Positions 13,609 to 26,143 of a stretch of 64,000 bases of DNA are shown piece by piece. This stretch comes from Mya arenaria. Lineage: Eukaryota > Mollusca > Bivalvia > Myida > Myidae. Positions within the stretch are counted from its first letter, which is position 1; each line of letters begins with the position of its first letter. Location: positions 13,696,356 to 13,760,355 of the forward strand of contig NC_069136.1 in assembly GCF_026914265.1 (NCBI RefSeq), in the 5' to 3' direction. Both the position numbers and the translations under genes were made by a program. Under the pieces are notes generated by a model. The model searched no databases and had not been told where the DNA came from. It saw only the letters and a list, made by a program, of their open reading frames with translations.

Positions 13609-14166
13609 TGTCGCGGGGTCAATTTGCCCTGCTCTATATGTTTGTGTTAGTGTCATATGTCTACATATATGTTTATCCAGTACACGTACTTTCCAAGTCC
13701 ATCTTTCTTGTGATAATCCATTTTCCTATTCTTCCATTCCTTTCAGTCATTCCTATCATTCACTAATTCATATACTAATTTTACTTTCATTTTCGCTTTC
13801 ACTTTATTTATTAAAGTAGTTCGCCTCGTGCACAGCTGGTGGCGGTATTTTCCTCGTGCACAGCGCACTCATAATTTGTCGATGAAGACGTAAACATCGT
13901 TGGATAAATTTGGAAACTTTATTGTTTCATTTCTTTATAAAAGTGTATTTGGATAATTCCAGGTATGATTTATTACTATAATATACATGTTGGCATTGTG
14001 TGAATTTGTCTTTTGTGTAATTTGATGTATTGGCACTCATATTTTGTCGATGAAGACGTAAACATCGTTGGATAAATTTGGAAACTTTTATTGTTTCATT
14101 TCTTTATAAAAGTGTATTTGGATAATTCCAGTCGCCCTGAGAGACGAACCATTTTCATTCGCGACA
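13609..14166 (+). repeat. 5' LTR
   Basis: Begins TGTCGCGGGG and ends TTCGCGACA, with TG...CA termini and short inverted ends (TGTCGCG/CGCGACA). It contains a 97-bp direct duplication (13866-13962 and 14034-14131), so a TATAAAAG box occurs twice (13937 and 14105). Confidence 0.93.
13937..13944 (+). promoter_or_regulatory. LTR TATA box, first copy
   Basis: TATAAAAG within the first copy of the internal LTR duplication. It is a plausible core promoter of the element. The matching second copy is at 14105-14112. Confidence 0.45.
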
Positions 14167-14167
14167 T

Positions 14168-14185
14168 TGGTGGCCGGTGTAGCTT
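14168..14185 (+). other. candidate primer binding site
   Basis: TGGTGGCCGGTGTAGC starts two bases after the 5' LTR. TGG is the usual complement of a tRNA 3' CCA end. I could not assign the tRNA. Confidence 0.4.
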
Positions 14186-15690
14186 TTGGGTTTCGGCTTT
14201 GGGTCATAATCCAGCTCATTCTGCACGGTTTGGTCGTTTCGTCGAGCGCGGTCACATGACTACACACGTGATCAAGCATATGGCGAGCACATGTTATCGG
14301 TATTCCGGGACGAGACCGGGAACCAGTGGTCAACAGTGAATGGTTGTAAACATCCGGTTTTAAATTGACAGACGATTTTGCTGACATTTCGTCTTATTTA
14401 TATTTCATTTGACACTTATATAATAAGTGCGTGGTTGTGTTTGATATTATATACGTGTCTTGTGAGAATATTGACACTATTTAGTGCATTATTTCATTGG
14501 AAGTGAAACTTTAGACTATTTAAATAGCAGTGTCCTTGATTTGACAGCTGATTTAATCAACATAAGCATTTCATCGGTGACATTCTACATTGATCAACAT
14601 TACACATTGGGACTTCAGACTTCATACTACATGGACAATTTATTTAGTGTTTTGAATATTTAATTAATTAATTTTGATATTTTGATTGATTGCTTTATGA
14701 ATTTATTTTTCAATTGTTTAAATTTTTGATGTAATGTTTCAGATAGTATTTTGAGTGAACATACCTGGGCACAGCACAGCATGCAGCTCTTACACATCCT
14801 GTTGCAGTTGTAGCATAACAAAGGTGTTGGTGAGCAATTAACATCGCATTTCAATCATTTACTTAACAACTTATTGATAATATAAAGGCATTTGATTGAC
14901 TTGAATAAATCCATTCTTCTCTTTCTTTCTACAAGTCCCTTGTGTCTGTTTTTCACTTTGTCTTTGAGTCCACCGGTATATTATACCCCTATTATACCCC
15001 TGTGTTATTTATATATTTTTTTAAAAAAGAAAAGAAAAAAAGCATAAATCTGGGTCAGATTTACTAGGTTCTTTTTGTCTTACTTCATACAAATAGACAC
15101 ATAGTTGTTTAGCTTTTAGCAAAGATTAGTGTTTACACTGTGTACGTAGAGGAGAGATTGCAGTTGAACATAGTAGTAGTAATGTATGTAGTATCTAGGT
15201 CTCTTTAGTAATCATTTTTATTGCAATATTTTTCTAGTTTCTGAATACTGATCTTTTATTTTGAAAATACAAGAACAGTATTATTTTGAGAGCGCTCTCA
15301 TAGAAGGTATTATGAAGGTTTTGAAGTTAATTAAATGAAATAAATTTTCATTTAATGAATTCAATTTACAGTATAATTTAAGTTTGCAAATCTGGTTATT
15401 TAATTATACAGTATACTGCACACACTTGGTCATCTTCATAGTGATACATATATTCATTGACATAATAGTTTTACAGATTTATTTAGTGATAATCATTGTC
15501 AAACCATTTGATGATATCAATAAATAACAAAGTGTTGATTTTAAACACTTAAAATTCTCAATTCAATATAATTACAATTATTTAAATTCATTCAAACTCA
15601 TAGTCATATATGTACCCAGTTTGAATAGATTCCAATTTTCTTGTTCATACAACTTAAACATTTGGAAATATTCACTCAGTTGTTCATAAA

Positions 15691-16828
15691 ATGGACACTA
15701 CTGGTGAAATCACTGGGATCAAAGATGAGGAGCTGAATTATTTTGCAGAGCAGCTACGAAAATCAGGGAGATACAGAGTATTTGAAACTTCTAGCACTCC
15801 TCGTTTTGATGCAGACACAACTCGTGTCCTTACGCCAACTCCTGAGAAAGTTGTGCGTCAGTTGCGACAGTTTGATTTTGATACAGAGTCAGGTAGAGGA
15901 GCTCGCCAGAAACTTCTTTCTTTTTCTCCTAACAACCCATTTCTGGATGACAAGCCTAAACCAGTGGTTGCTGCTATTCAGTCTTCATTTCAACCAACAG
16001 TTACTCGCTCAGATCCTGTTTTTGATCCTTTTGATTCACTGAAGTTTACGAACGATCGCAAAGATAGCGCATTCAAGGTTCCAAAACTTGTTGAGTTTTC
16101 TGGTGAGAAACCAGATGAATTTGACCTTTGGCTTTATGACCTTAAGTGTTTGTTGCGTAGTCAGGTTTATTCTACACCAATTATTCTTGAAGCCATTCGA
16201 AAGAGTCTTAAGGGTAGGGCTCGTCTGGTACTTTTACGTGTTGGCGAGTCAGCCACTGTAGAAGATTTTGTTGATGAACTGGAGGCTGTCTATGGTAATA
16301 TTCACTCCAGTGAGAAACTCAAAGAGAAGTTTTATAATTCAAGGCAGGGAGCTGGTGAGTCGGTTGCTGATTATAGTCTTCGATTAGAGCAGATCTTGTC
16401 TAACATCACCCTTGATTCAGCAACTAAAGATGAAATGCTGCGAACAGATTGTGGGCTGGGTTACGTAACTCTGAGCTACACAACATGTCTCGATATAAAT
16501 ACGAGACTGCTCTTGGTTTTAACAAATTCCACAAAGAGCTACGTCAGATGGAGTTGGACATGCAGCCAAAGCAACAGATTGTTCAGCCTGCTGTCCATAG
16601 CAAATGAATGTAGTCGAGAGCAGATTGTTGCAGCAGATGCAAGATATGACTGCACAGTTCAAGTTTTTAAACACTAGGGTGTCTAATATAGAGAAAGACT
16701 TGAGTGTCATCAAGAAGGGACAGAATCAGCCCAATACAAACAGAAATGCCCCAGCTTCTCCTGTCAAGGAGAATAAGCCTGCGGTGGGTTTAAACAGGAA
16801 CGGACCTTCATCGAAAGGGAGCCGATAG
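15691..16828 (+). pseudogene. gag (capsid) of the Gypsy element, broken
   Basis: The frame opens at an ATG (15691) with about 250 residues of Gag. The stretch around 16200-16400 (KGRARLVLLRVGESAT, then an acidic helix and SVADYSLRLEQIL) resembles Ty3/Gypsy capsid and the PNMA/Arc-type capsid fold (family knowledge). The frame is lost near 16447 and Gag-like sequence continues in another frame. A stop at 16605-16607 coincides with a second frame change. A heptad-like tail then runs to 16828. No CCHC zinc knuckle is visible. Confidence 0.75.
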
Positions 16829-19800
16829 GAGGTCCGGTACCCATTCACACAGCGCCCTTGATTGGTAGACCGAATGAGACGACTGTTCTTTTGAATGGCA
16901 CATCCTGTTCTGCCTTGGTTGACACGGGTTCAATGGTTACTACTCTAAGCCAACGTTTTTATAGCTCTCTTTACCCTAGGCCTACACTTTATAGTCGAAA
17001 AGATTTTGAACTTGATATTTCTGGTGCAAATGATGCGAAGGTTCCATATTGTGGATACTGTTTGATGACATTTCCGTCGCTGGATATTGTTCCTGTTTCT
17101 GTACCGGTACTGATCATACCTGACACAGCTTATTCATCCAGTGTTCCTATGCTGGTAGGCACCAATGTTATCAACTATGTCAAGTCATCTTCACAATTAC
17201 AGCATGTGCCTCCTGTATGGCAAGATGTATTGTCTTCCTTGACAACAGTTACCACACTTTCTGTGAAGGCATTTTCAAAGAAACCGATCATAATTCGGCC
17301 GAATGAGACTAAGACAGTTTCCGGTTTGGTCAGAGGAGTGGGAGATTTTACTGATGGCATGACGGACACTGACGAGCGGTCACAAGGATTGAGTGTTAGC
17401 CCCAGAGTTGTTCGGGTTAATCCAAACACGTCGTTCAGTAAGATTCCTCTTAGAATTTGCAATCTCTCTGTTAAGACTTTATCTATCATTCCCAAGTCTG
17501 TCATTTGCTCTTTTCATGAGGTCGATGTTGTTAGGAAGGTTGATCCCTCGGAGGGTTCCATTCCCAAAACACGTAACGCTGATAAGACTCTTGAAGAGCT
17601 AGGCATTTGTGTCCCCAGCGGTACATTGACACATGGTGAGCAGGAACAGGCCAGCACTTTTTTTTCTCGGCGGAAACACTTGTTTTCAACAGACATTACT
17701 GACTTGGGTTGTACTTCTTTGGTACAGTATAAGATTAACCTTACAGATTCTACTCCATTCAAAGAGCCATATAGACGGATTCCACCTGGGATGTTTGAAG
17801 AGGTGAGGGAGCATTTGCGTGAGATGTTAGATGCAGGAGCTATTCGAGAATCTAAATTTCCTTTTTCTTCCAATGTGGTTCTCGTTAGAAAGAAGGATAA
17901 GTCTTTGCGTTTCTGTATTGACTTCCGGCGCCTTAATAGTAAAACTATCAAGGATGCTTAGGCTCTTCCTCGTATTGATGAGACAATTGACGCTCTCGCT
18001 GGCTCCAAGTATTTCAGTAAGCTTGACTTACGTTCCGGCTATTGACAGGTTGCCATGAAAGGGGCTGATAAGCCCAAGACTGCTTTTTCTGTGGGGCCTC
18101 TCGGCCTCTTTGAGTGTAACAGGATGGCCTTTGGTTTAACCAACGCACCAGCCACATTTCAGCGGCTCATGGAACGTAGCATGGGAGAACTGCTTTTGAA
18201 GGAGTGTCTCATCTACTTAGATGATATAATCATATTTAGTGATTCTCTTGATAGTCATTTAAGACGTCTTGAATCTGTCTTTCAGCGCTTGGAGTCTGCT
18301 GGATTGAAACTGAAAGGGAGTAAGTGCGAGTTCTTTCAGCGAGAGGTTAGGTACTTAGGTCATGTTGTGAGTGAGGATGGGGTGCAGACAGATCCTGAGA
18401 AGATTGAAGTATTGAGGAGGTGGAAGGTGCCCTCTAATCTGAAGGAGTTGAGGAGTTTTCTCGGGTTTGCGAGAGTTTGCGGGGTATTACAGGCGGTTCA
18501 CTCCCCAATTTGCCCATCTCGCCAAACCACTCAACGATTTGCTTGTTGGGGACAAGAAGGAGAAGAAGAAAAGCAGAGAACGTCAGCCTTTGGAGTGGGG
18601 TGAAATCCATCAGAAGGCATTTGAGATCATTATCGATCGTTTGTGTTCGGCTCCTGTTCTTACATATGCAGACTTCTCTAAGCCATTTATTCTCAACATT
18701 GATGCAAGCAGTGTTGGTTTTGGAGCTTTTCTATATCAGAAATTTGACGGGGTTGAAAAGGTCGTCATATACGCGTCTCTTGGGTGACGCGGTGGTAAAC
18801 GCAACTACCCGGCTCATAAGCTTGAGTTCTTGTCACTCAAATGGGCTGTTGTGGACAAATTTTACGATTACCTTTATGGTAATGAATTTTGCGTTCGTAC
18901 CGACAATAACCCCTTGACCTATGCGTTCAAATCAGCGAAACTTGACGCTTTGTCACACAGATGGTTAGCAGCGTTGTCAGCCTTCAATTTCAATATTGTC
19001 TACCGTTCAGGAAAAGAGAATATAGATGCAGATATTCTTTCCCGTCTTCCTGGTGTTTCGCGGAGTGAGGAGAACGTTATGTTTCCGGACGTCATCAAAG
19101 CTTTGTTTGATTACCATCTAGTGAGAGTTTGTCCTATTATTGAGTGTCTGTCCTATTCACAAACGGCAGCTCAGACACCAAGGGACGTGGTTGATCCTGA
19201 CACTCCATTAGCTGATATTGATTGGAAGGTTGAACAGGCTCGGGATAGAGCTATCAGTAGGGTGGCAGAGATTTTGAAGTCAAGTTCTAGACTGACTCGG
19301 CGCCAGATGTGCTTAGAAGATGAGTCAGTCAGGAAGTTGCTGAGGGAGCGGAACATGTTATTCTTTCGGGATGGTTTGTTGTACCGTCATGGTATGTCAA
19401 ATGGTCATCCTGTAGACCAGTTGGTTCTTCCAGACGTCTTTTACGATATTATATTTGCGGGTCTACATGATGAGGCAGGTCACCAGGGCAGAGAACGTAC
19501 ACTTTCTTTGATAAAATCTCGATTCTTTTGGCCAGGTCTCGACTCGTTTGTTGAAACACGTATCAGGCTCTGTGAGAGGTGCATTTGTCGTAAGACAAGA
19601 GAAAAGGTCTCTGCAAAATTGGTTTCCATCGAAACCACGTACCCTCTCGAGCTTGTATACATTGACTTTCTTACCTTAGATATGTCCAAAGGAGGATTTG
19701 AGAAAGTGTTGGTCATCACAGACCATTTCACTCGGTATGCGCAGGCCATACCAATGAGAAATGAAACAGCTCGGTCCACTGCCAAAGCGCTATTTGAGCA

Positions 19801-20769
19801 GTTCATTGTACATTACGGGTTCCCAAGTCGTCTACATAATGACCAGGGACGCAACTTTGAGAGTGTTAATATAAGGGAACTTTGCGACATTGCAAAGGTC
19901 GAGAAAAGTCGTACGACCCCGTATCACCCACAATGCAACGGCATGGCCGAACGTTTCAATCAAACACTTGAGAGAGAAAACAGAACTGGAAAGCCCACTT
20001 ACCAACATTGGTACACGCTTACAATGCTACTCGGCATGAGAGTACCGGCATGGCGCCATACTTTTTGATGTTCGGGAGACATCCGAGACTAGCAATAGAT
20101 GCGTTCTTGGGCATTGAGCAAGATTTTTCTTCTTCAGATAGGTCAACTTTTATTCAGGGTATTCAGGAGCGTCTTGGGTTTGCCTACAAAGCTGCGACTC
20201 GTGAGGCTCGACGCCAAGCTCGTCGTTACAAGAGACGTTACGATACAAGAGTACGGGAAGCGAAGGTAGCGGTACGCGATAAGGTTCTTGTCAATATGGT
20301 TGGTATCAGGGGTCGCCACAAGCTTGCGGATCGGTGGTGCAGGGACGTTTATGTCGTCATCAGTCAGCCGAATCCTGATATCCCCATCTTGCGAGTGAGG
20401 AAAGAATTTGCTAGAGGTCCAGTGCGAACTCTTCACAGGAACCTTATCCTACCTTTGTCTGGCATTCCACTTCTTGCACCTCTTCGTTCCCCTTATTCAA
20501 GGGATCTGTCTGGTATCGATGTAACCGACGATACATATTGTTCTGGCAATATAAGTGAGGCTCAGCAAGCGTTACCGCAGAGTTCATTGTCACCTACTGC
20601 AGCTGTAGCTAATACTGCCGTTCAATGCGACAACTTACCGGATATGACACATGCGGATGTATTACCTAGTTTGTCAACGCCATCGCCAAGGTATGTGATA
20701 CCACAGCGGAGGACGAGACGCATCACTCAGCGCCCTGCATGGATGCAGAGTGACACGTGGGTCACATAG
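16829..20769 (+). pseudogene. pol: protease, RT, RNase H, integrase, broken
   Basis: The aspartic protease motif LVDTGS has its Asp codon at 16921. RT follows, with RFCIDFRRLN near 17910 and the YLDD box at 18214-18225. RNase H has NIDASSVGFGAFLYQ near 18700 and TDNNPLTYAF near 18900. Integrase has an HHCC zinc region near 19460-19590 and a catalytic triad at D19664, D19841 and E19949, with 35 residues between the last two. Breaks: stop TAG 17959-17961, stop TGA 18043-18045 (both in RT), frameshift near 18470, stop TGA 18785-18787 in RNase H, and a small deletion plus frameshift near 19970 after the triad. The C-terminal part to 20769 is basic and lacks a recognisable chromodomain. The protein cannot be made as encoded. 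Confidence 0.88.
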
Positions 20770-21286
20770 TCACCATTTACCGTTACACCAACAATGAAAT
20801 AAAATAGTGACATCAAAGTATTAACATCATTTACAATAAGAGTTTTTTTTGTGCGGATTGAGATTTTTTTTAATACACTTGAAGAAATTTTGGAAAAATA
20901 TTCTGACAAGATTTTCCGTGATATATTTTTATACAGCTTTTGTGCCAGTTGTATAATATATGATGATAACATAATGTGCATCATTCTGTTTAAGACATTG
21001 AGCATGTCTTAATTCAGACTACACCATAAAGGTAGGGTCTGGTATTGCATGGAAATAGGCCTATTTCAGTTTGTTTTGTATGTTTATTTAGTTTGTATGT
21101 ATATGTGTAGCTTGTGTTTAACAGTGCACTTAAGTATAGAATGTAGTAGTAGTTACTGTATGGAATGTTAAGGTATTCATTTAGCTTGCAGTTGCTAATT
21201 AAGGTAAACCTAAGTAGACAAACTTATGCTCTGACAGCATTTGTTTTCATGTTAGTAACTATGGACAGTAAACTATGTACTGAATG

Positions 21287-21847
21287 TGTCGCGGGGTCAA
21301 TTTGCCCTGCTCTATATGTTTGTGTTAGTGTCATATGTCTACATGTATGTTTATCCAGTACATGTACTTTCCAAGTCCATCTTTCTTGTGATAATCCATT
21401 TTCCTATTCTTCCATTCCTTTCAGTCATTCCTATCATTCACTAATTCATATACTAATTTCACTTTCATTTTCGCTTTCACTTTCTATATTTATTAAAGTA
21501 GTTCGCCTCGTGCACAGCTGGTGGCGGTATTTTCCTCGTGCACAGCGCACTCATATTTTGTCGATGAAGACGTAAACATCGTTGGATAAATTTGGAAACT
21601 TTATTGTTTCATTTCTTTATAAAAGTGTATTTGGATAATTCTAGGTATGATTTATTACTATAATATACATGTTGGCATTGTGTAAATTTGTCTTTTGTGT
21701 AATTTGATGTATTGGCACTCATATTTTGTCGATGAAGACGTAAACATCGTTGGATAAATTTGGAAATTTTATTGTTTCATTTCTTTATAAAAGTGTATTT
21801 GGATAATTCCAGTCGCCCTGAGAGACGAACCATTTTCATTCGCGACA
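21287..21847 (+). repeat. 3' LTR
   Basis: Matches the 5' LTR along its whole length, including the internal 97-bp duplication. Differences are about six mostly transition substitutions, a 4-bp insertion near the ATTAAAG motif and a 1-bp indel. Confidence 0.93.
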
Positions 21848-21895
21848 ATTGATCGATCGATTGATTGATTGATTGGTTGATTGAATGATTGAAGT
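21848..21895. repeat. (ATTG/GATC)n tract, right half
   Basis: Continuation of the microsatellite interrupted by the LTR element. Confidence 0.8.
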
Positions 21896-22271
21896 TCAAA
21901 TATGACCAAGTTGTGTACAATACCGTACCTGATAAGCCTCAACAGTAATGGAATAAATGAGTTTTAGTTTCCAGGCTCATGCCAGCGCCATTAGGATTAC
22001 CGGCAAGACTTACATTTTATCATTTAGAAGAATTCTCACAACAAAAAGGCTCATTGTGCAGCTAACGCCAAGTGTGAGTTTATTGACGACATTATTAGTA
22101 AAATTTCCATCAGATTTGTAATCATGAAGTAAGTAAGATAGAAGCTTACATATATACAGGAATGCGCGCGGCATTGCACACTGAGCACTTTGAACGTAAA
22201 CAGTTGTTTTAGATAATATACAAAACGATAAGCCGAATCCAAGTATAACCCGGCCTACAGACCAAATTGTC

Positions 22272-22274
22272 CAG
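22272..22274. other. target-site duplication CAG, left
   Basis: CAG directly before the left terminus. The partner is at 31014-31016. Confidence 0.7.
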
Positions 22275-22303
22275 CGGCCAATTGTATTAAAGTTGGTTAG
22301 ATT

Positions 22304-22316
22304 TAACCGCTGGTTA
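22304..22316 (+). promoter_or_regulatory. subterminal motif TAACCGCTGGTTA, left
   Basis: Imperfect palindrome starting 29 bp inside the left terminus. The identical sequence ends 29 bp inside the right terminus. The placement and near-symmetry suggest a binding site for the element's own transposase or Myb-like protein (inference). Confidence 0.5.
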
Positions 22317-22549
22317 TAGTTGTCCAGCGGTTAACTTTAACCAAGTTGGCCATTTTATCCAAACCGTTTATCCGTTTGTATAAACGCAAAAAATGCAGCG
22401 GCTAAGTTATCCATTACGGTTATCGAGATATCCAAATAGGTTATAGTTAACCTAACCAAAACGATCCCATAATGCATCGATAGCATGGTTCCGGTCAGTG
22501 CGCGTTTTGCCGTATTTGTAAACAGTGTGTCGTCTGAAACATCAAAAAC

Positions 22550-25500
22550 ATGGCTGACTTCACAGTTGACGCCACAGCTAATCGACTAAAACGATCTAGT
22601 AATTTTTCCGATGTAGAAAAGGCCGCAATAAGGGAAGGTTTCGTCGGCTGTGGTGATCTTTTAGGAAAAAAAAATTGCAAACAAAGTCGGGGGAAACACC
22701 AAAGTACAACAGGACAATGCTTGGATGAAGATTACACAAGCAGTTAATGCTGTCGGCCGTGCATTTCGCACGGTCGATGAGGTTAAAGGTATTGAATCTT
22801 GTTATTTTGTTGATGATATAACACATAAAAACATAATTAATATGTAAATACATACCAGTATAAATTAATGACAAACGCAATTTTCTTTTTTTTTAATTTG
22901 CTCCTCCACTGCCTATTTGATATTTCTGATGGCTTTATTTAAGATTATTTATCCAATGTTTTATTTACTAGCCTTTTAAGTGTTATTTGATACAAAACAA
23001 TATGGATTTTTTTTTAAATTTACTCCAAGAAAAACATCGAAAGATGGTGAGCTGTGCCAAGGCTGTCGTTGCCAAAGAAAATGCCAACGCCAGGCAGACG
23101 GGTGGGGGTAAGCCGATGCCTATCCCGGATGACACCACTTTGGCAATAATACAGGATATGAAGGGGACGCCTGCCTTCAGCGGCATCCCCGGGTCATCAG
23201 CATCGGAGTCGGCAATAGGTATTTGCTTATATTCATCACTCTTTATATGCATTATAAGATTTTTTGAAATTTAAATAGTCGTGATATTTATTATTTTACA
23301 ACGTTGTAATACAAACCAGGTTAATGTGACATAGATGACTGACTTAATGATAATGCCCAGAATTAGTTGCGAGTAATAATAAAAGTTTCGGTAGTCGACC
23401 TTGAAAAAGTTAAAGACTAAAAATTGATTACAGTTATGATATAATTTAAGTTAATTATAATTAAACATAAACAACTGGAATAAAGTTTATTCAAAGGAAG
23501 CTAACATTCTGGCGAAAACCAAATTTTCAATTGCAATACGACTTACCGAATATTTTGTACAATCCATTCCCCCCCCCCCCCCCGCAAAAAAAAATCCATT
23601 TTTGAATCCACTTTAAATCACATGTATGTCAAATTTCAGTTGCCGTGAACAGGCAGGACGAACCTCAAAAAGACCCGTTCAACCTGCTAGGTTTCGATGG
23701 TAAATATTTCCGAGATAAACAAGTGAATATATGAAACAGAACTCCTTCATCACATAAGTTTAACAATGCCATTTAATCCAATACGTATATTAGCAGTTAT
23801 AAATTATTTTTGGTACACCTATATTGATCCGCTCTCAATGTCACAATGACTCGACTCGATCGCAAGTTTACACATTTAAACCCGTGTGTGTTTTGAAGTT
23901 GGACCAGTCTGTCGTAGGGGTGTCTAATTTGTGAGAATGCACTTTTGTAAACAAACATACGTTTTCTGGGTAAAAACCACTAATTTCCAACATTCTAATA
24001 AATGTCCGTATTTGTCAAGGCTTGAGGCCTTAAAGTATGATGATAAGAAAGTGTATTTATATTTATCCTTAAAAAAATATATACCCATAATTATAACTGT
24101 AAGAAAATGGAATAGGCTGTATAAAACGGGGCTCCTGTGGGGAATTATTGAATCATTATTAATTATCGATTCATTTTTATAAATATATTTCAGCATTGAC
24201 TTGCAGTCCATCCAGGACTTGGAGCATGTTTGAGGTGACATGTAGTTCGGGTATGCATAAGTGGATGGCATTCACTCAAAATGGCAACATGCATCTATCT
24301 GTTATATGAATACAGTATAATAACTGATTAATTACAAATATATTAGAACTCTTTTCTTCATGTTTTTAAATTATTATTTTTTAAAGACTACCTTGAATGG
24401 CAATGAGTGGTATATTTATATGGTATAAAAGTCATGATAATGAAAAGAATGTTTTAAGTTATGATAAGTTACGCCCCCCCCCCCCCCCACACACACACAA
24501 AATGATAACTGTTAAAATAAAATCAATTACAATTGGCCTATTAAAGCTTAAACATTTTTGGATATTTTTAATGTATAAATTCATGGCCTTAACCATTCCT
24601 TTGTTTACTACTTTTTAAGGCGAGGCAGACTTGGATGACATAGAAGGTACTGAGACGAAGGTTGACATCCGAGAAGACACTAATGGTAATTAATTTGAAA
24701 AAACAACAACAAACATTTGTTTACATTACTTAATTGTTACTGCATGGATAGTGAAACACAGTCTTTTGAATATTTAATACTAGGAAAAAGCAACATACAT
24801 TTGTAAAATCAGTATGTTCTTTTCTTACAACTCAATATCCTATAAAATTGCTTCTATCTACAGATATGCCTTTCTGCGATATGTTTGCCAATTCCTGTAT
24901 AAAAGAACCAAGTAGCACGGGGAAAAGGAAAGGTAACAAGCTGAATTTGGATGGGATTGAAATGTTATATGAAAATGTTTATCAACACTTCTATTCCTTC
25001 TTGTGTATATGTGTTGAATGCCTGCTTCCCTTTCGGCATTGACATACATGTGTAGTGGTCTCTGATCAGCTATGCAGGATCTAATAAGCTCAGCCTACCA
25101 ACTAGTAGTCAGCGAATACAATTGACGTATTGTGTGCATGTATTTCAAGAATTATAATTAGTTTTTGTTAAACGGTTGTACAGAATTCACACATAGCATG
25201 AATCCTGTTTCAGGTATGACCCACCCCTTTGCATACACAATGGTCTGTTATTCAATGTTCTTATTATATTACCACAAAACAGTACAACATGTAACATGGA
25301 AAGAATACCATACCATGTATTGTTTGTTAGTGTGTCATATGAATTTACTAAACATGGAAGTAATCACTAATCAAAATTAATGTTAAAAGCTGTAGTTAGT
25401 AATATTTGTGTATCATTTTTGATTTTCAGCTGGCCCAAATGTGGAATTCAAGACAAAGTCAAAGTATGATTGTCCATTATTTTCTTATATTTTAAATACA

Positions 25501-26143
25501 CCAAATACTTAAAGTGACACTAATAATCAAAATCAATCGAAACACATGTTCAACAGTCATATATTTTGAGTGATAAACCTTTAACTACTCATAAAATAAT
25601 GCATTTATGGAAAATATCAATTTTAATACTGATAATATTGTAGCTGTGCATTTAATAGTCGAAAACAGAAAAAAATATTAAACGATTGGTGAATGATAAA
25701 AGTTTTACTGTGATCTTCTATAGTCTCATAAGGTGTATATACCACATTTAATGCACCTTTCTTTCAAATAAAATTTGTTACCCTTCTTAAGAACCATTGA
25801 TTTTGACATTTATTCATCCTTTTTGACATATCAAAACATTTGTATCAATGGTGGTAAATTTCATTTGGGAGCAAGAGTGTATTCTTAACTGTTGTATTGA
25901 TGAGTAATAATTGAATACTTGAAAACAATATAATTGTATGTTGTATATGAGTTTTTTTTCAGGATTATTCACCACTATGAACTGTGTGATATTTCTTCAA
26001 ATGTTTTATACAGGAAACCAAGAACCTTAAAGGAAGTGCAGACAACATATTATGTTGAAGCCACAGCTGCCAAGAAGTCAGAGAAGAAGCTCTTTGATGC
26101 GGCAACAACTGTGCTGACTTTACTAAGCGAGAAATATCTGTAA
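22550..26143 (+). CDS. Harbinger Myb/SANT-like DNA-binding protein, 7 exons
   Basis: Exons: 22550-22788, 23030-23218, 23640-23699, 24620-24685, 24864-24932, 25430-25463 and 25963-26143 (stop). Every junction is GT-AG and all phases agree, giving about 278 residues if one surplus A is discounted. Exon 1 encodes an ADFTVDATANRL start, then KRSSNFSDVEKAAIREGF and WMKITQAVNAVGRAFRTVDEV, the pattern of the Myb/SANT (trihelix-like) domain of Harbinger protein 2. Exon 2 carries the ENANARQTGGGKP block that follows that domain in the family. The last exon ends in a Lys-rich helix. Such proteins bind the transposon ends and help bring the transposase to the nucleus (family knowledge). The reading frame slips in a run of nine A at about 22664-22672. 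As written the frame terminates at 22745-22747. It could be a real mutation or a base-calling error. Confidence 0.75.
23568..23583. repeat. C homopolymer run
   Basis: About 14-16 consecutive C in intron 2 of the Myb-like gene. A similar run lies at 24474-24488 in a later intron. Confidence 0.85.
25755..25920 (+). repeat. dispersed repeat, sister of 11892-12050
   Basis: Shares ordered blocks with 11892-12050 (GCACCTTTCTTTC, CCATTGATTT, CAAGAGTGTATTCTTAACTG). It sits in intron 6 of the Myb-like gene, so it inserted after the transposon arrived or was carried along by it. Confidence 0.55.

Larger units (their letters stand above)
13609..21847 (+). mobile_element. Ty3/Gypsy LTR retrotransposon, full length, inactivated
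   Basis: Two near-identical LTRs (13609-14166 and 21287-21847) flank gag, protease, reverse transcriptase, RNase H and integrase in that order, which defines Ty3/Gypsy. A 4-bp ATTG lies on both outer sides (13605-13608, 21848-21851). It fits a target duplication, but the site is itself an ATTG repeat. The LTRs differ by about six substitutions and two small indels over 560 bp, so the insertion looks young. Even so, the coding region has at least three in-frame stops and several frameshifts. No envelope gene is seen. The 1.5 kb between the 5' LTR and gag is non-coding, as is 20770-21286; no convincing polypurine tract precedes the 3' LTR. Confidence 0.93.

Noticed and set aside
17175..17951. 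Open frames on the minus strand opposite pol
   Set aside because: Shadow frames of the retrotransposon; no family resemblance.
24190..24240. Extra exon of the Myb-like gene after a TTTCAG acceptor
   Set aside because: Phase does not agree with neighbours and the frame closes quickly, whereas skipping it keeps all phases.
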